This document shows, piece after piece, positions 56,957 through 64,000 of a stretch of 64,000 nt of DNA. Positions within the stretch are counted from its first letter, which is position 1, and each line of letters begins with the position of its first letter. The notes under the pieces were generated by a model. It made no database searches. It worked only from the letters and a program-made list of their open reading frames with translations, and had not been told where the DNA came from. The position numbers were made by a program, and so were the translations under genes. The stretch is from Flavisolibacter longurius (GTDB taxonomy: Bacteria > Bacteroidota > Bacteroidia > Chitinophagales > Chitinophagaceae): the NCBI GenBank assembly GCA_014163555.1, contig JACJGO010000003.1, positions 186,001 to 250,000 on the forward strand. The letters are read 5' to 3'.

Positions 56957-59635
56957 TTATCGCGTTCGTTGGTTTTGAATGTAGGTAACCACATCTGCTG
57001 TGGTGGTGGTCCACACGTCGGCCGCATTTTGCCGGAGGAATTGCAGTAACTGGTGGTGTGCATCCAAGGATACATCCAGCCCGTGTTCACCACCCACACC
57101 ATGAAATAAAAACACCAGCAACCGGTTTTCACGCATGGCCTCTTTTACCAGTGAAATAAGCTGATCACCCGTTTGGCCGCTTATCATATAGCTGGGCAAA
57201 TTATACAGGTCAACCTTTTCAAGACTTGGCATTTCGGAACGAACCGCCCTGGCAGCAATAAAGGCATCTTTTGCATAATCAATATAGGTGGTATCGCCAA
57301 TTTTTGTGTCGCTACAGGGAAAAGCAAACGTGCGGAGAGATTTCCCATCGATGGCGTTAAGCATAATGTTCATGGTTTTCATCTCGTTCGTGATCCGTTG
57401 TACAGTGTAGCGGCGCAGGTCCTGCTCCGGCTTTACAAACTCCCTTCCCGGCCGTCCACCTTCACAGGGATGATACACGGTATGATTTGCCAGTTCATGG
57501 CCATTGGCAGCAGCCCGTTTCCAGTGCGGTACTTGTGCCTGCAGACCGCCAAAATAATCGGAAATGTAAAACGTACCTTTCAGGCCAACGGAATCCAGTG
57601 CCGGAACGGCGTTGGACAAGTGCACGTTCAAGCCGTCATCATAAGTAAGTACAACGGCTGCCCGTTTCCCGTTCCAGGGCAGGCTGGCATTGGCTGACGA
57701 GCCACCATCCGGAATACCGATCTCTTTTTCAAACGGCGATGCCGGCAAGCCTTCGCGGTTATATAGGTTGCAATCAAGCGGGTTGTCGGCCCAGGCATAG
57801 CGCACATACCGGGGTGCGGCAATGGCATCGTGCCATACTATCACCCTGTCGCCTTCCAGCTTTGTATTGGCCCATACAAATTTTTTATCGGCGCCGGCAA
57901 TAGCAAACCAATTGGGTGCTTCACCGTTGTTGGTTACAAGGCCGCTGCCGGTGTTGTTAAAGAACAGGGTTACCCGGTTGCCTTCGGTACGGGCGGTTTG
58001 CAGCAACGGACCGGAATACACTAAATCTTTTTCATTGTACGCAATTCTTCTTGCTGCCAGGGCCAGCCGGATACCTACGTCTTTTTTGTTACCGGGATGA
58101 ATGTCGTTCCATTCACCCAGGTCAATGGCCACGGCCATGCCTGTATGCGGAATGGACAATGTTTTGCGCTGGGCTTCCCGCAGAACGGCCCAGTTACTTT
58201 CGGCGGGCAGATAGGTCACATCCTGGAAGTTGGGCAACTGTACATAAAGAAAGGGAAGATTGTCATTGGCCCACTTAGCACGCCAGTCATAAATCAGTGC
58301 CGGCAGAAGCTGGTCGTATTGCTGCGCATTGCCAATGTTGCTTTCACCCTGGTACCAAAGCACGCCTTTGATATTGTAGTTGGTAACCGGAGCTACCATG
58401 GCATTGTAAAGAGCCGTGGGTTGGTTTTGGATGTTGATGCTGTTAACAGCAATATTGGTCGGCGGAAACACTTCGCCCACTTTGTATTGCCAGTAACCTT
58501 TCAGGTCGATAGTGTCGTTGCCGGCTGCCAGGTAATAGGGCTTGGCTGGAACAAAACCGCCTTTGCCGCCAAAATTGGTTACACGAATGGTAATGATATT
58601 CTTGCCGGCTTTTAATGTGCCGGCGGGCACGGTATAACGCCTTTGCGGGTATTGGTAGCCGGTAGTGCCTACCTGGGTACCGTTTACGTACAATACATCA
58701 GCATCTACAATTCTGCCCATAGAAAGTCTGGCGGGAAGACCGGCCATGGCTGCAGGAATATCGATCTCCCTGCGGTACCAAACCACACCGTTCAGGTCGC
58801 GAATGCCCTGGTCTTCCCAGTAACCCGGTATGTTGATGGTGTGCCATCCCGATGGCTTGTAAGCGGGGTCAAACCATTTTACGCTTTCCGTCAGGCCTTT
58901 GTCCCGCGATGGCGGCCGCACTACATTCGCCGCCGCCCGGTTGGTGCTGTTGACGTAAGCCGTGTCCTTGTTGCGTTGAATGGTGCTGACCAATTCGGAG
59001 AAATCTTTCAGTCCTTCTTCGCTTGTCCATGCTTCAATGGGCGTGCCGCCTACGCTGGCGTTGATCAGGCCAATGGGCACACCGTATTTTTCATAAATGT
59101 TACGGGCAAAAAAGTAGGCAACTGCTGAAAACTGCAAAACATCCTGCGGGTTGGCCCATTTCCAGTGGCCGGCTGGCAGGTCGTCTTTGGGTCCCTGCAA
59201 CTCAGTTGTGGTAGGTATCCAGAAATGCCGGATCTGGGGGTAATTCGCTTGACGGATGTCTTCCGCAAAGCGATCGCTGTGAAGCGAAAGCTGGTGCACC
59301 ATGTTCGACTGTCCCGAGCAAAACCATACATCTCCCACCAGGATCTCGTTCAGGGTAATGGTGTTGCTACCGGTGATCTGCATGGTATAAGGCCCACCTG
59401 CTTTGGTGGGATTCATTTGTACCTGCCATTTGCCGTCGGTTCCTGTGGTAGCCTTATAATTGCGGTTATTAAATCGGATGGTCAATTTTTCACCGGGAGC
59501 AGCCCAGCCCCAGATATTGATCCTGGCATCGCGTTGCAACACCATGCTGTCGCGGACAAGCGAAGGAAGCCTCACCTGTGCCGATGCAAATAGGGAGCAA
59601 AGGAGCAAACCTGCAGCAAAAATTTTTTTCATCAT
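56957..59635 (-). CDS. bifunctional carbohydrate esterase: sialate-O-acetylesterase-like plus CE4-like polysaccharide deacetylase
   Basis: An 892-residue exported protein. Signal peptide 1-19. Residues about 20-640 are a SASA/CE6-type SGNH esterase with nucleophile S110 in CSGQSNM, interrupted by a galactose-binding-like jelly roll (HTINIPGYWEDQGIRDLNGVVWYRREIDIPA, near 270-390) and ending with the IHPGNKKDVGIRLA block (catalytic D-x-x-H). From about 655 a polysaccharide deacetylase follows: VVLTYDDG with D666/D667 and GHELANHT with H713 and H718. In this operon it probably removes acetyl groups from xylan; the deacetylase half may do the same. The start at 59635 or 59632 is equally possible. 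The GH43 gene ends directly before it. Confidence 0.87.
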   Translation of the reverse strand: MMKKIFAAGLLLCSLFASAQVRLPSLVRDSMVLQRDARINIWGWAAPGEKLTIRFNNRNYKATTGTDGKWQVQMNPTKAGGPYTMQITGSNTITLNEILVGDVWFCSGQSNMVHQLSLHSDRFAEDIRQANYPQIRHFWIPTTTELQGPKDDLPAGHWKWANPQDVLQFSAVAYFFARNIYEKYGVPIGLINASVGGTPIEAWTSEEGLKDFSELVSTIQRNKDTAYVNSTNRAAANVVRPPSRDKGLTESVKWFDPAYKPSGWHTINIPGYWEDQGIRDLNGVVWYRREIDIPAAMAGLPARLSMGRIVDADVLYVNGTQVGTTGYQYPQRRYTVPAGTLKAGKNIITIRVTNFGGKGGFVPAKPYYLAAGNDTIDLKGYWQYKVGEVFPPTNIAVNSINIQNQPTALYNAMVAPVTNYNIKGVLWYQGESNIGNAQQYDQLLPALIYDWRAKWANDNLPFLYVQLPNFQDVTYLPAESNWAVLREAQRKTLSIPHTGMAVAIDLGEWNDIHPGNKKDVGIRLALAARRIAYNEKDLVYSGPLLQTARTEGNRVTLFFNNTGSGLVTNNGEAPNWFAIAGADKKFVWANTKLEGDRVIVWHDAIAAPRYVRYAWADNPLDCNLYNREGLPASPFEKEIGIPDGGSSANASLPWNGKRAAVVLTYDDGLNVHLSNAVPALDSVGLKGTFYISDYFGGLQAQVPHWKRAAANGHELANHTVYHPCEGGRPGREFVKPEQDLRRYTVQRITNEMKTMNIMLNAIDGKSLRTFAFPCSDTKIGDTTYIDYAKDAFIAARAVRSEMPSLEKVDLYNLPSYMISGQTGDQLISLVKEAMRENRLLVFLFHGVGGEHGLDVSLDAHHQLLQFLRQNAADVWTTTTADVVTYIQNQRTR

Positions 59636-60670
59636 TTACCGGTATGGGTTGATCGTTTGTATGGTTCCTTCGTTGTTGTGTACAAGCTCCGTTACTTTCA
59701 CCGAACGCAGGTGAGTAACACCATTCGACAGACTGGAGTCGTGGTAATACAGGTACCACTTCCCTTCGAATTCTACTATGGAATGATGACTGGTCCAGCC
59801 CACCACGGGATTCAGAATGACGCCTTTGTAGGTGAAGGGGCCATAAGGAGTATCTCCAATGGCATAACAGATCAAATGCGTATCACCGGTGGAATAGGTG
59901 AAGTAATACTTGCCGTTGTGTTTGTGTATCCAGGAGGCTTCAAAAAACCGTCGGTTGTTGTCGCCCTGCAAAAGCGGGTTGCCCTCTTCATCCAGGATCA
60001 CTACGTCTTTTGGTTCTTCGGCAAAGGAGAGAAGGTCATCGCTTAACCGGGCCACTTTTGCGCAAAGTGCGGGTTCGTCATCGCCCGGTAAAAAGGCAAC
60101 AGGACTGTCAGGCTGTTCCGCATTAAAGCTGCCGGTTCGCCAGCGTTGTAATTGTCCACCCCAGATGCCGCCAAAATACATGTAGTAGCTGCCGTCATCG
60201 TCTTTGAATACGGCAGGGTCAATGGAAAAGCTGCCTTTGATCGCTACCGGTTGCGGCGTAAACGGACCCGTGGGTGATGAACTGGTGGCCACACCAATCC
60301 GGAAAATACCGTCGTGATCTTTGGCCGGGAAAAACATGTAATAGGTGCCCCCTTTTTCGGCCGCATCCGGTGCCCACATCTGGCGTTCCGCCCAAAGAAT
60401 ATCCCGAACGTGCAGGGCCAATCCGTGATCGGTTACTTCGCCTGCAGGTGTATCCATGGAAAGCACATGGTAATCTTCCATCGCAAAATGGCTTCCCAGA
60501 TCGTCAAACGCATCGCCGGCATCAATGTCGTGCGAAGGATAGATGTAGATCCTTCCGTTGAATACATGAGCCGACGGATCGGCCGTATAAATGTGCGAAA
60601 CGAGCGGTTTAGAAATGGCTCTGTTATTTAAATCGTCAAAGTCGATATGGTCAATGCTGTCTTCTGGCAT
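59636..60670 (-). CDS. glycoside hydrolase family 43 (beta-xylosidase/arabinofuranosidase)
   Basis: A 344-residue five-bladed propeller enzyme. The catalytic residues fit D31 (YTADPSAHVFNGRIYIYPSHD), D151 (SIDPAVFKDDDGSYYMYFGG) and E244 (RFFEASWIHKHNGKYYF). No signal peptide, so it acts in the cytoplasm on imported oligosaccharides, in agreement with the symporter gene upstream. Its stop abuts the start of the esterase gene. Arabinofuranosidase or xylosidase cannot be separated from sequence alone. Confidence 0.92.
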   Translation of the reverse strand: MPEDSIDHIDFDDLNNRAISKPLVSHIYTADPSAHVFNGRIYIYPSHDIDAGDAFDDLGSHFAMEDYHVLSMDTPAGEVTDHGLALHVRDILWAERQMWAPDAAEKGGTYYMFFPAKDHDGIFRIGVATSSSPTGPFTPQPVAIKGSFSIDPAVFKDDDGSYYMYFGGIWGGQLQRWRTGSFNAEQPDSPVAFLPGDDEPALCAKVARLSDDLLSFAEEPKDVVILDEEGNPLLQGDNNRRFFEASWIHKHNGKYYFTYSTGDTHLICYAIGDTPYGPFTYKGVILNPVVGWTSHHSIVEFEGKWYLYYHDSSLSNGVTHLRSVKVTELVHNNEGTIQTINPYR

Positions 60671-60710
60671 AATGTTGTGTTCAGTGATGAAGAATAGGTA
60701 TTGATTGTCT

Positions 60711-62192
60711 TTAAGTAGTCCGGCGTAATTTCAGGTCACTTTCAATCTGCATTTCCATTTTTTTATTGATCTCATAAAAGAAAAGCAGGCCTACGGCAAC
60801 AAGAAACGGAATGGCAGGGAAAATGCTGATCAGCATTTTGGTTCCATGAATTGCGCTTTCTGTCTGTACAACGGTGCTATTGGCTACGTAATCATATTCG
60901 CCTAGGATCCAGGATACCAGCGAACTGCCGATGCTCAGGCCTGCTTTCAGGCCCACCATCATGGCCGAAAAAATAATGGCCGTTGCCCTGCGGTTGTTTT
61001 TCCATTCGCTGAAATCAGCAACATCCGCAATCATGGTCCATAAAATGGGTGTGCTGATGCCGTAGAAAAAACCGTGCAACACCTGCGCCCCGAAAATCAG
61101 GCCAATGGATTTTGGCGGGAAAAAGTAAAAGAAAATAATAAACAGGGTGGAGATAAACAGCGAAGCCATAAACGTGTTTCGCTTTCCGTATTTGTTGGCA
61201 AACCATTGCGAGAGCATAATGCCCACCAGGCCCACCAAAATGCCTCCACCGTTAAACACACCCAAACCCAGGGAGGTATCGTTCTCAAACGTGGGAAGGA
61301 AAGATTTGAAGGGCTCTAAAAAAGCTCCCAGTTCGGCCTTGTCAACATAATTCTCAAAATAATAAACATACGAGCCGCCTTTCATGGCCAGCGTGATAAA
61401 GACAAGCGTTGTTACCGCCAGCATAATCACCCAAGGCTTGTTTTTAAACAGATCAGAGAGGTCTTCTTTCAGACTTGATTTTTGTTCCGGCTTTGGAATA
61501 ACCCGTTCCCTTGTGGTTAAAAAGCAAATGATCAGCATAACCGTTCCGATAATGGCCAAAACGGTCATTACTTTGGAGATGCCAATGGCCTTGGCTTCGA
61601 TGCTGGTGCCACCGCCTGCTTTGATGATAAAGTTGTACATGAATACCTGCACAAAAAACTGGGCAAACATCACCGCCACAAACCGATAGGCGCCGATGCT
61701 GTTGCGCTGCTTCATGTCGCCGGTAATTACCCCGCTCAGGGCCGAGTAAGGCAGGTTATTGGCTGCATACAGCAGTAACAACAGTGCATAAGTCACAATG
61801 GCATAGATCACTTTCCCCTGGTAAGAAAAATCAGGCGTGCGGAAGGCCAGCAGGGAAACAATGCCTAGGGGCACGGCTGTCCACAGGATCCAGGGCCTGA
61901 ACTTGCCCCAGCGGGTTCTTGTTCTGTCGGCGATGGCACCCATGATGGGATTAAACGCAAAGGCGGCCACCAATCCTACGATCAGTGTTAACAGCGATGC
62001 GTGTTCAGGCTTCAGACCGTAAATATTCAGGTAATAGTAAGCAATCCATGTCACCAGGGTTTGAAAAACCAGGTTAGCGGCCAGGTCGCCAAGGCTATAA
62101 CCTACCTTTTCCGTGACGGACAATTTTTGCGAAGCCCCCGCCGACGGTCTTGAGGGCATGGATGGTGATATTTCCTGTGTGCTTGTTTGCAT
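60711..62192 (-). CDS. GPH-family sugar:cation symporter (xyloside transporter-like)
   Basis: A 493-residue permease of the glycoside-pentoside-hexuronide:cation family with about twelve helices. KVGYSLGDLAANLVFQTLVTWIAYYYL opens the fold; NPIMGAIADRTRTRWGKFRPWILW is the conserved loop between helices 2 and 3; RNSIGAYRFVAVMFAQ and WTMIADVADFSEWKNNRRATAIIFSAMMVGLKAGLSIG are GPH motifs. Position between GH10 and GH43 makes xylo-oligosaccharides the likely substrate. ATG 62192 chosen; the longer frame adds a Gln/Lys-rich tail. Confidence 0.92.
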   Translation of the reverse strand: MQTSTQEISPSMPSRPSAGASQKLSVTEKVGYSLGDLAANLVFQTLVTWIAYYYLNIYGLKPEHASLLTLIVGLVAAFAFNPIMGAIADRTRTRWGKFRPWILWTAVPLGIVSLLAFRTPDFSYQGKVIYAIVTYALLLLLYAANNLPYSALSGVITGDMKQRNSIGAYRFVAVMFAQFFVQVFMYNFIIKAGGGTSIEAKAIGISKVMTVLAIIGTVMLIICFLTTRERVIPKPEQKSSLKEDLSDLFKNKPWVIMLAVTTLVFITLAMKGGSYVYYFENYVDKAELGAFLEPFKSFLPTFENDTSLGLGVFNGGGILVGLVGIMLSQWFANKYGKRNTFMASLFISTLFIIFFYFFPPKSIGLIFGAQVLHGFFYGISTPILWTMIADVADFSEWKNNRRATAIIFSAMMVGLKAGLSIGSSLVSWILGEYDYVANSTVVQTESAIHGTKMLISIFPAIPFLVAVGLLFFYEINKKMEMQIESDLKLRRTT

Positions 62193-62220
62193 ATGTATTC
62201 GTTTGCTTTTTTGGTGGCGA

Positions 62221-63363
62221 TCAGAATCCTGCTTTGGCTGGGGCTGTTTTTGTTTCAATCACTTTGTAAAATGCCGGCTTGGGCTGCGATTGCCTGTCGA
62301 ACAGCAGGGGATGATTGGTACGGCCACGAATGGGCCAATCATTCAGCCAGGACTGACCGTCATGCACACCCCAAAATGTTACGCGGCTGATATTGTCTTT
62401 GTATTTCAAAAAAAGCCGGAACAGGGCCGCATAGTTGTTGGAAAGCTTTTGCTGCATCGAATCGGGCAAAGATGTTGTGTAAGGATTCATGGCTGCCTGG
62501 TAGGCCGCACTTTGGTTCACATCGGCACCTGCCACTTCGCGGGGATGCTGCAGCACACCCAGGTCCAGTTCTGTGAAAGCTATTTCCAGACCAAGGGCTG
62601 CATATTCTTTGATCGATTGCTCGATATCTGCCAGCGGCACGTTGTAAGCACGCCAGTGACCCTGAATGCCAACGCCATCGATACGAACACCGGCCTCCTG
62701 GATCTTTTTGATCAGGCGAATGGCACCGGCCCGCTTCTTTGGTTCTTCAATGTTATAATCGTTGTAATACAGCTTTGCATTCGGCGTGGCTTTTTGTGCC
62801 AGGCGAAACGCTTCCACCACGTAATCTTCACCCAACTTTTCCAGGAAAATAGATTTACGCATCGTACCATCTTCTTCCAGGGCTTCGTTCACCACATCCC
62901 AGGTATGTACTTTACCATCGTAACGGCTGGCCACGGTGTTGATATGTTCCGTAAAAAACTGGCGCACTGAGTCTGCATTTTTCATGCGGCGAACAAATGG
63001 TGGCAACTGGCTATGCCAGATCAGGGTATGCCCGTTTACCTGCAGGTTATGCTTCTGAGCATACGCTACCATCTTGTCTGCCGTGTCAAAATTGTATCGG
63101 CTCCATTCCGGATGAATCACTTCTGCCTTCATGATGTTTTCCGGGGTTACGGCATTAAAGTGCCGCGGCACCAGCGCTTTTGCGCCAGCGTCTTTTTCTA
63201 CTATCTGTTCGGCATTGAGAGCCGCACCAATCAGGAAGTCGTCTTTGAATGTTTCTTTCAGCGAAGGAACGTTAGCAGTGGTTGTGTTTTGTGTACCGGC
63301 ACAACCGGCTAATAAAAGTCCGGCGAAAGCAATACAATAAAAGGGAGATGAAATTTTTATCAT
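62221..63363 (-). CDS. GH10 endo-1,4-beta-xylanase, lipoprotein
   Basis: A 380-residue enzyme. The signal has lipobox LLAGC with C21, so it is lipid-anchored in the periplasm or on the surface. The TIM barrel shows IGAALNAEQ, NAVTPENIMKAEVIHPEW, GHTLIWHSQLPPFV, acid/base E160 in WDVVNEAL and nucleophile E265 in FTELDLG, followed by VTFWGVHDGQSWL. Length and motifs are those of GH10. The GH115 gene lies upstream in the same operon, 7 bases away. Confidence 0.95.
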   Translation of the reverse strand: MIKISSPFYCIAFAGLLLAGCAGTQNTTTANVPSLKETFKDDFLIGAALNAEQIVEKDAGAKALVPRHFNAVTPENIMKAEVIHPEWSRYNFDTADKMVAYAQKHNLQVNGHTLIWHSQLPPFVRRMKNADSVRQFFTEHINTVASRYDGKVHTWDVVNEALEEDGTMRKSIFLEKLGEDYVVEAFRLAQKATPNAKLYYNDYNIEEPKKRAGAIRLIKKIQEAGVRIDGVGIQGHWRAYNVPLADIEQSIKEYAALGLEIAFTELDLGVLQHPREVAGADVNQSAAYQAAMNPYTTSLPDSMQQKLSNNYAALFRLFLKYKDNISRVTFWGVHDGQSWLNDWPIRGRTNHPLLFDRQSQPKPAFYKVIETKTAPAKAGF

Positions 63364-63370
63364 ACAATGT

Positions 63371-64000
63371 TTATTTTTTTCTGTTTACAATAGTTTCCTG
63401 CGGGCCGAGATAACTGGGCTTTAAGCCGCCAAGGTCAACCACAATTTTTTGCAGCACTACCCCTGGTGAAAGGGCCCAGACCTTCAGCGTATGCTTACCG
63501 GGTTTGGCAAGGGGCTGTTCTGCTTTTTTGATGATAATGTTATTTGCCACCCAGGTATTCCAGATTCCGCTGATACTGTTCTTGTCTTCTTTGTTGAGTG
63601 AAACAATCTGCGGTTGTCCATCATCGATAGAAACGGCGGCCTGAAGACCTTCTTCTTCGTTGTGGAAATTAAGTGTTGGAGAGAAGTAAAGATTGATCGT
63701 TGCGGTACCGGCAGAGGCGGTATAAAAATCATATTCAACCCGAGGTGCTGCCGGTAGTGTGGCACGGGCCGTAGCGGGAAAGGTTGTAATGCCCGACCCG
63801 GTTTTGCCTATGTCAGGGATCACCTTCCATTTGATGCCGCTGGTTGGGACGCTTCTCGTCCAGTGTTCTGCTTCGATGGAAACCAAGCTGTCTTTTTCAA
63901 AAAAGACATTTCCCGTTACCAATTTTGGCACCAGGTTCAAAGCGGGTGGTGTGGGTTTGCCTGGGGCAGTAGTGGTATCGTAAGCCATACCATCGTTTAG
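63371..64000 (-). CDS. C-terminal part of a GH115 alpha-glucuronidase, cut by the window edge
   Basis: The frame is open to the right edge; reading in continues as LNDGMAYDTTTAPGKP, so the ATG at 63988 is internal. The visible 210 residues match the GH115 C-terminal beta-sandwich: VSIEAEHWTRS, WKVIPDIGKTGSGITTFP, INLYFSPTLNF, ISGIWNTWVANNI, GKHTLKVWALSPGVVLQKIVVDLGGLKPSYLGPQET. GH115 enzymes remove (4-O-methyl-)glucuronic acid from xylan, consistent with the genes downstream. The catalytic domain is outside the window. Confidence 0.85.
   Translation of the reverse strand, partial: LNDGMAYDTTTAPGKPTPPALNLVPKLVTGNVFFEKDSLVSIEAEHWTRSVPTSGIKWKVIPDIGKTGSGITTFPATARATLPAAPRVEYDFYTASAGTATINLYFSPTLNFHNEEEGLQAAVSIDDGQPQIVSLNKEDKNSISGIWNTWVANNIIIKKAEQPLAKPGKHTLKVWALSPGVVLQKIVVDLGGLKPSYLGPQETIVNRKK

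Noticed and set aside
59657-60631. Plus-strand frames antisense to GH43 and the esterase
   Set aside because: They are shadows of well-supported minus-strand enzymes and encode no recognisable domain.

Overview
This window is a chromosomal segment of a Bacteroidota bacterium, most likely family Chitinophagaceae. The pointers are: PorT of the type IX secretion system beside the menaquinone methyltransferase gene; futalosine-pathway enzymes; promoters of the TAnnTTTG type, several with very short leaders; a DUF2795 protein, bactofilin and AtpZ typical of the phylum; and a xylan locus with lipoprotein enzymes. Family assignment is inference from gene content. No insertion sequence, prophage or CRISPR array was seen.

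Layout. 1-8.3 kb: end of a probable efflux adaptor plus MacB/LolD-type ATPase, an orphan LuxR-type response regulator, class IV aminotransferase and photolyase, mqnB/mqnD (menaquinone by futalosine), a 6-pyruvoyl-tetrahydropterin synthase family gene next to folE, a Uma2 protein, fabD and a 54-residue lipoprotein. 8.3-21.2 kb: secreted phosphoesterase/beta-propeller, pyruvate dehydrogenase E2, M1 peptidase, short MutS homologue, dihydroorotase, a Wzi/RemB-like barrel, porT-ubiE, lolD. 21.3-26.8 kb: DUF2795 protein, a DsbD pair, purQ, dnaA and tRNA-Ser(GCU). 27.2-36.4 kb: kduI, then an accessory stretch of many small proteins (several extremely hydrophilic), a histone H1-like protein, YihY/BrkB, HNH nuclease, lipoprotein and a degenerate receiver. 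36.6-49.2 kb: housekeeping (amino acid oxidase family, ispD, TPR protein, phosphosulfolactate synthase-like, aroE, thioesterase, rdgB-ECF sigma-anti-sigma operon, ilvE, bactofilin cluster, SprT-like). 49.2-53.1 kb: carbohydrate genes (double DUF1080, Tat-exported Gfo/Idh/MocA, DUF6807). 53.3-56.9 kb: three-PAS histidine kinase with its receiver, and an MFS transporter. 57-64 kb: minus-strand xylan operon with GH115 (cut by the window edge), GH10, a GPH symporter, GH43 and a sialate-acetylesterase/CE4 fusion.

How genes fit together. mqnB and mqnD make the dihydroxynaphthoate nucleus and UbiE methylates demethylmenaquinone. FabD and the E2 subunit feed fatty acid synthesis and central carbon. 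The xylan genes remove glucuronosyl and acetyl groups, cut the chain, import oligomers and finish them inside the cell.

Main unexplained patterns. (1) A -24/-12 (sigma-54-like) motif, GG-N8-TT, recurs 26-49 bases before the starts of eight genes between 28.2 and 36.5 kb, most of them small-protein genes, suggesting one regulon. (2) Six intergenic arrays of degenerate 7- or 8-base units, two of which form inverted-arm hairpins. (3) A roughly 290-base element bounded by 31-base inverted repeats that supplies the last codons of lolD and carries a 50-base motif repeated 10 kb away.
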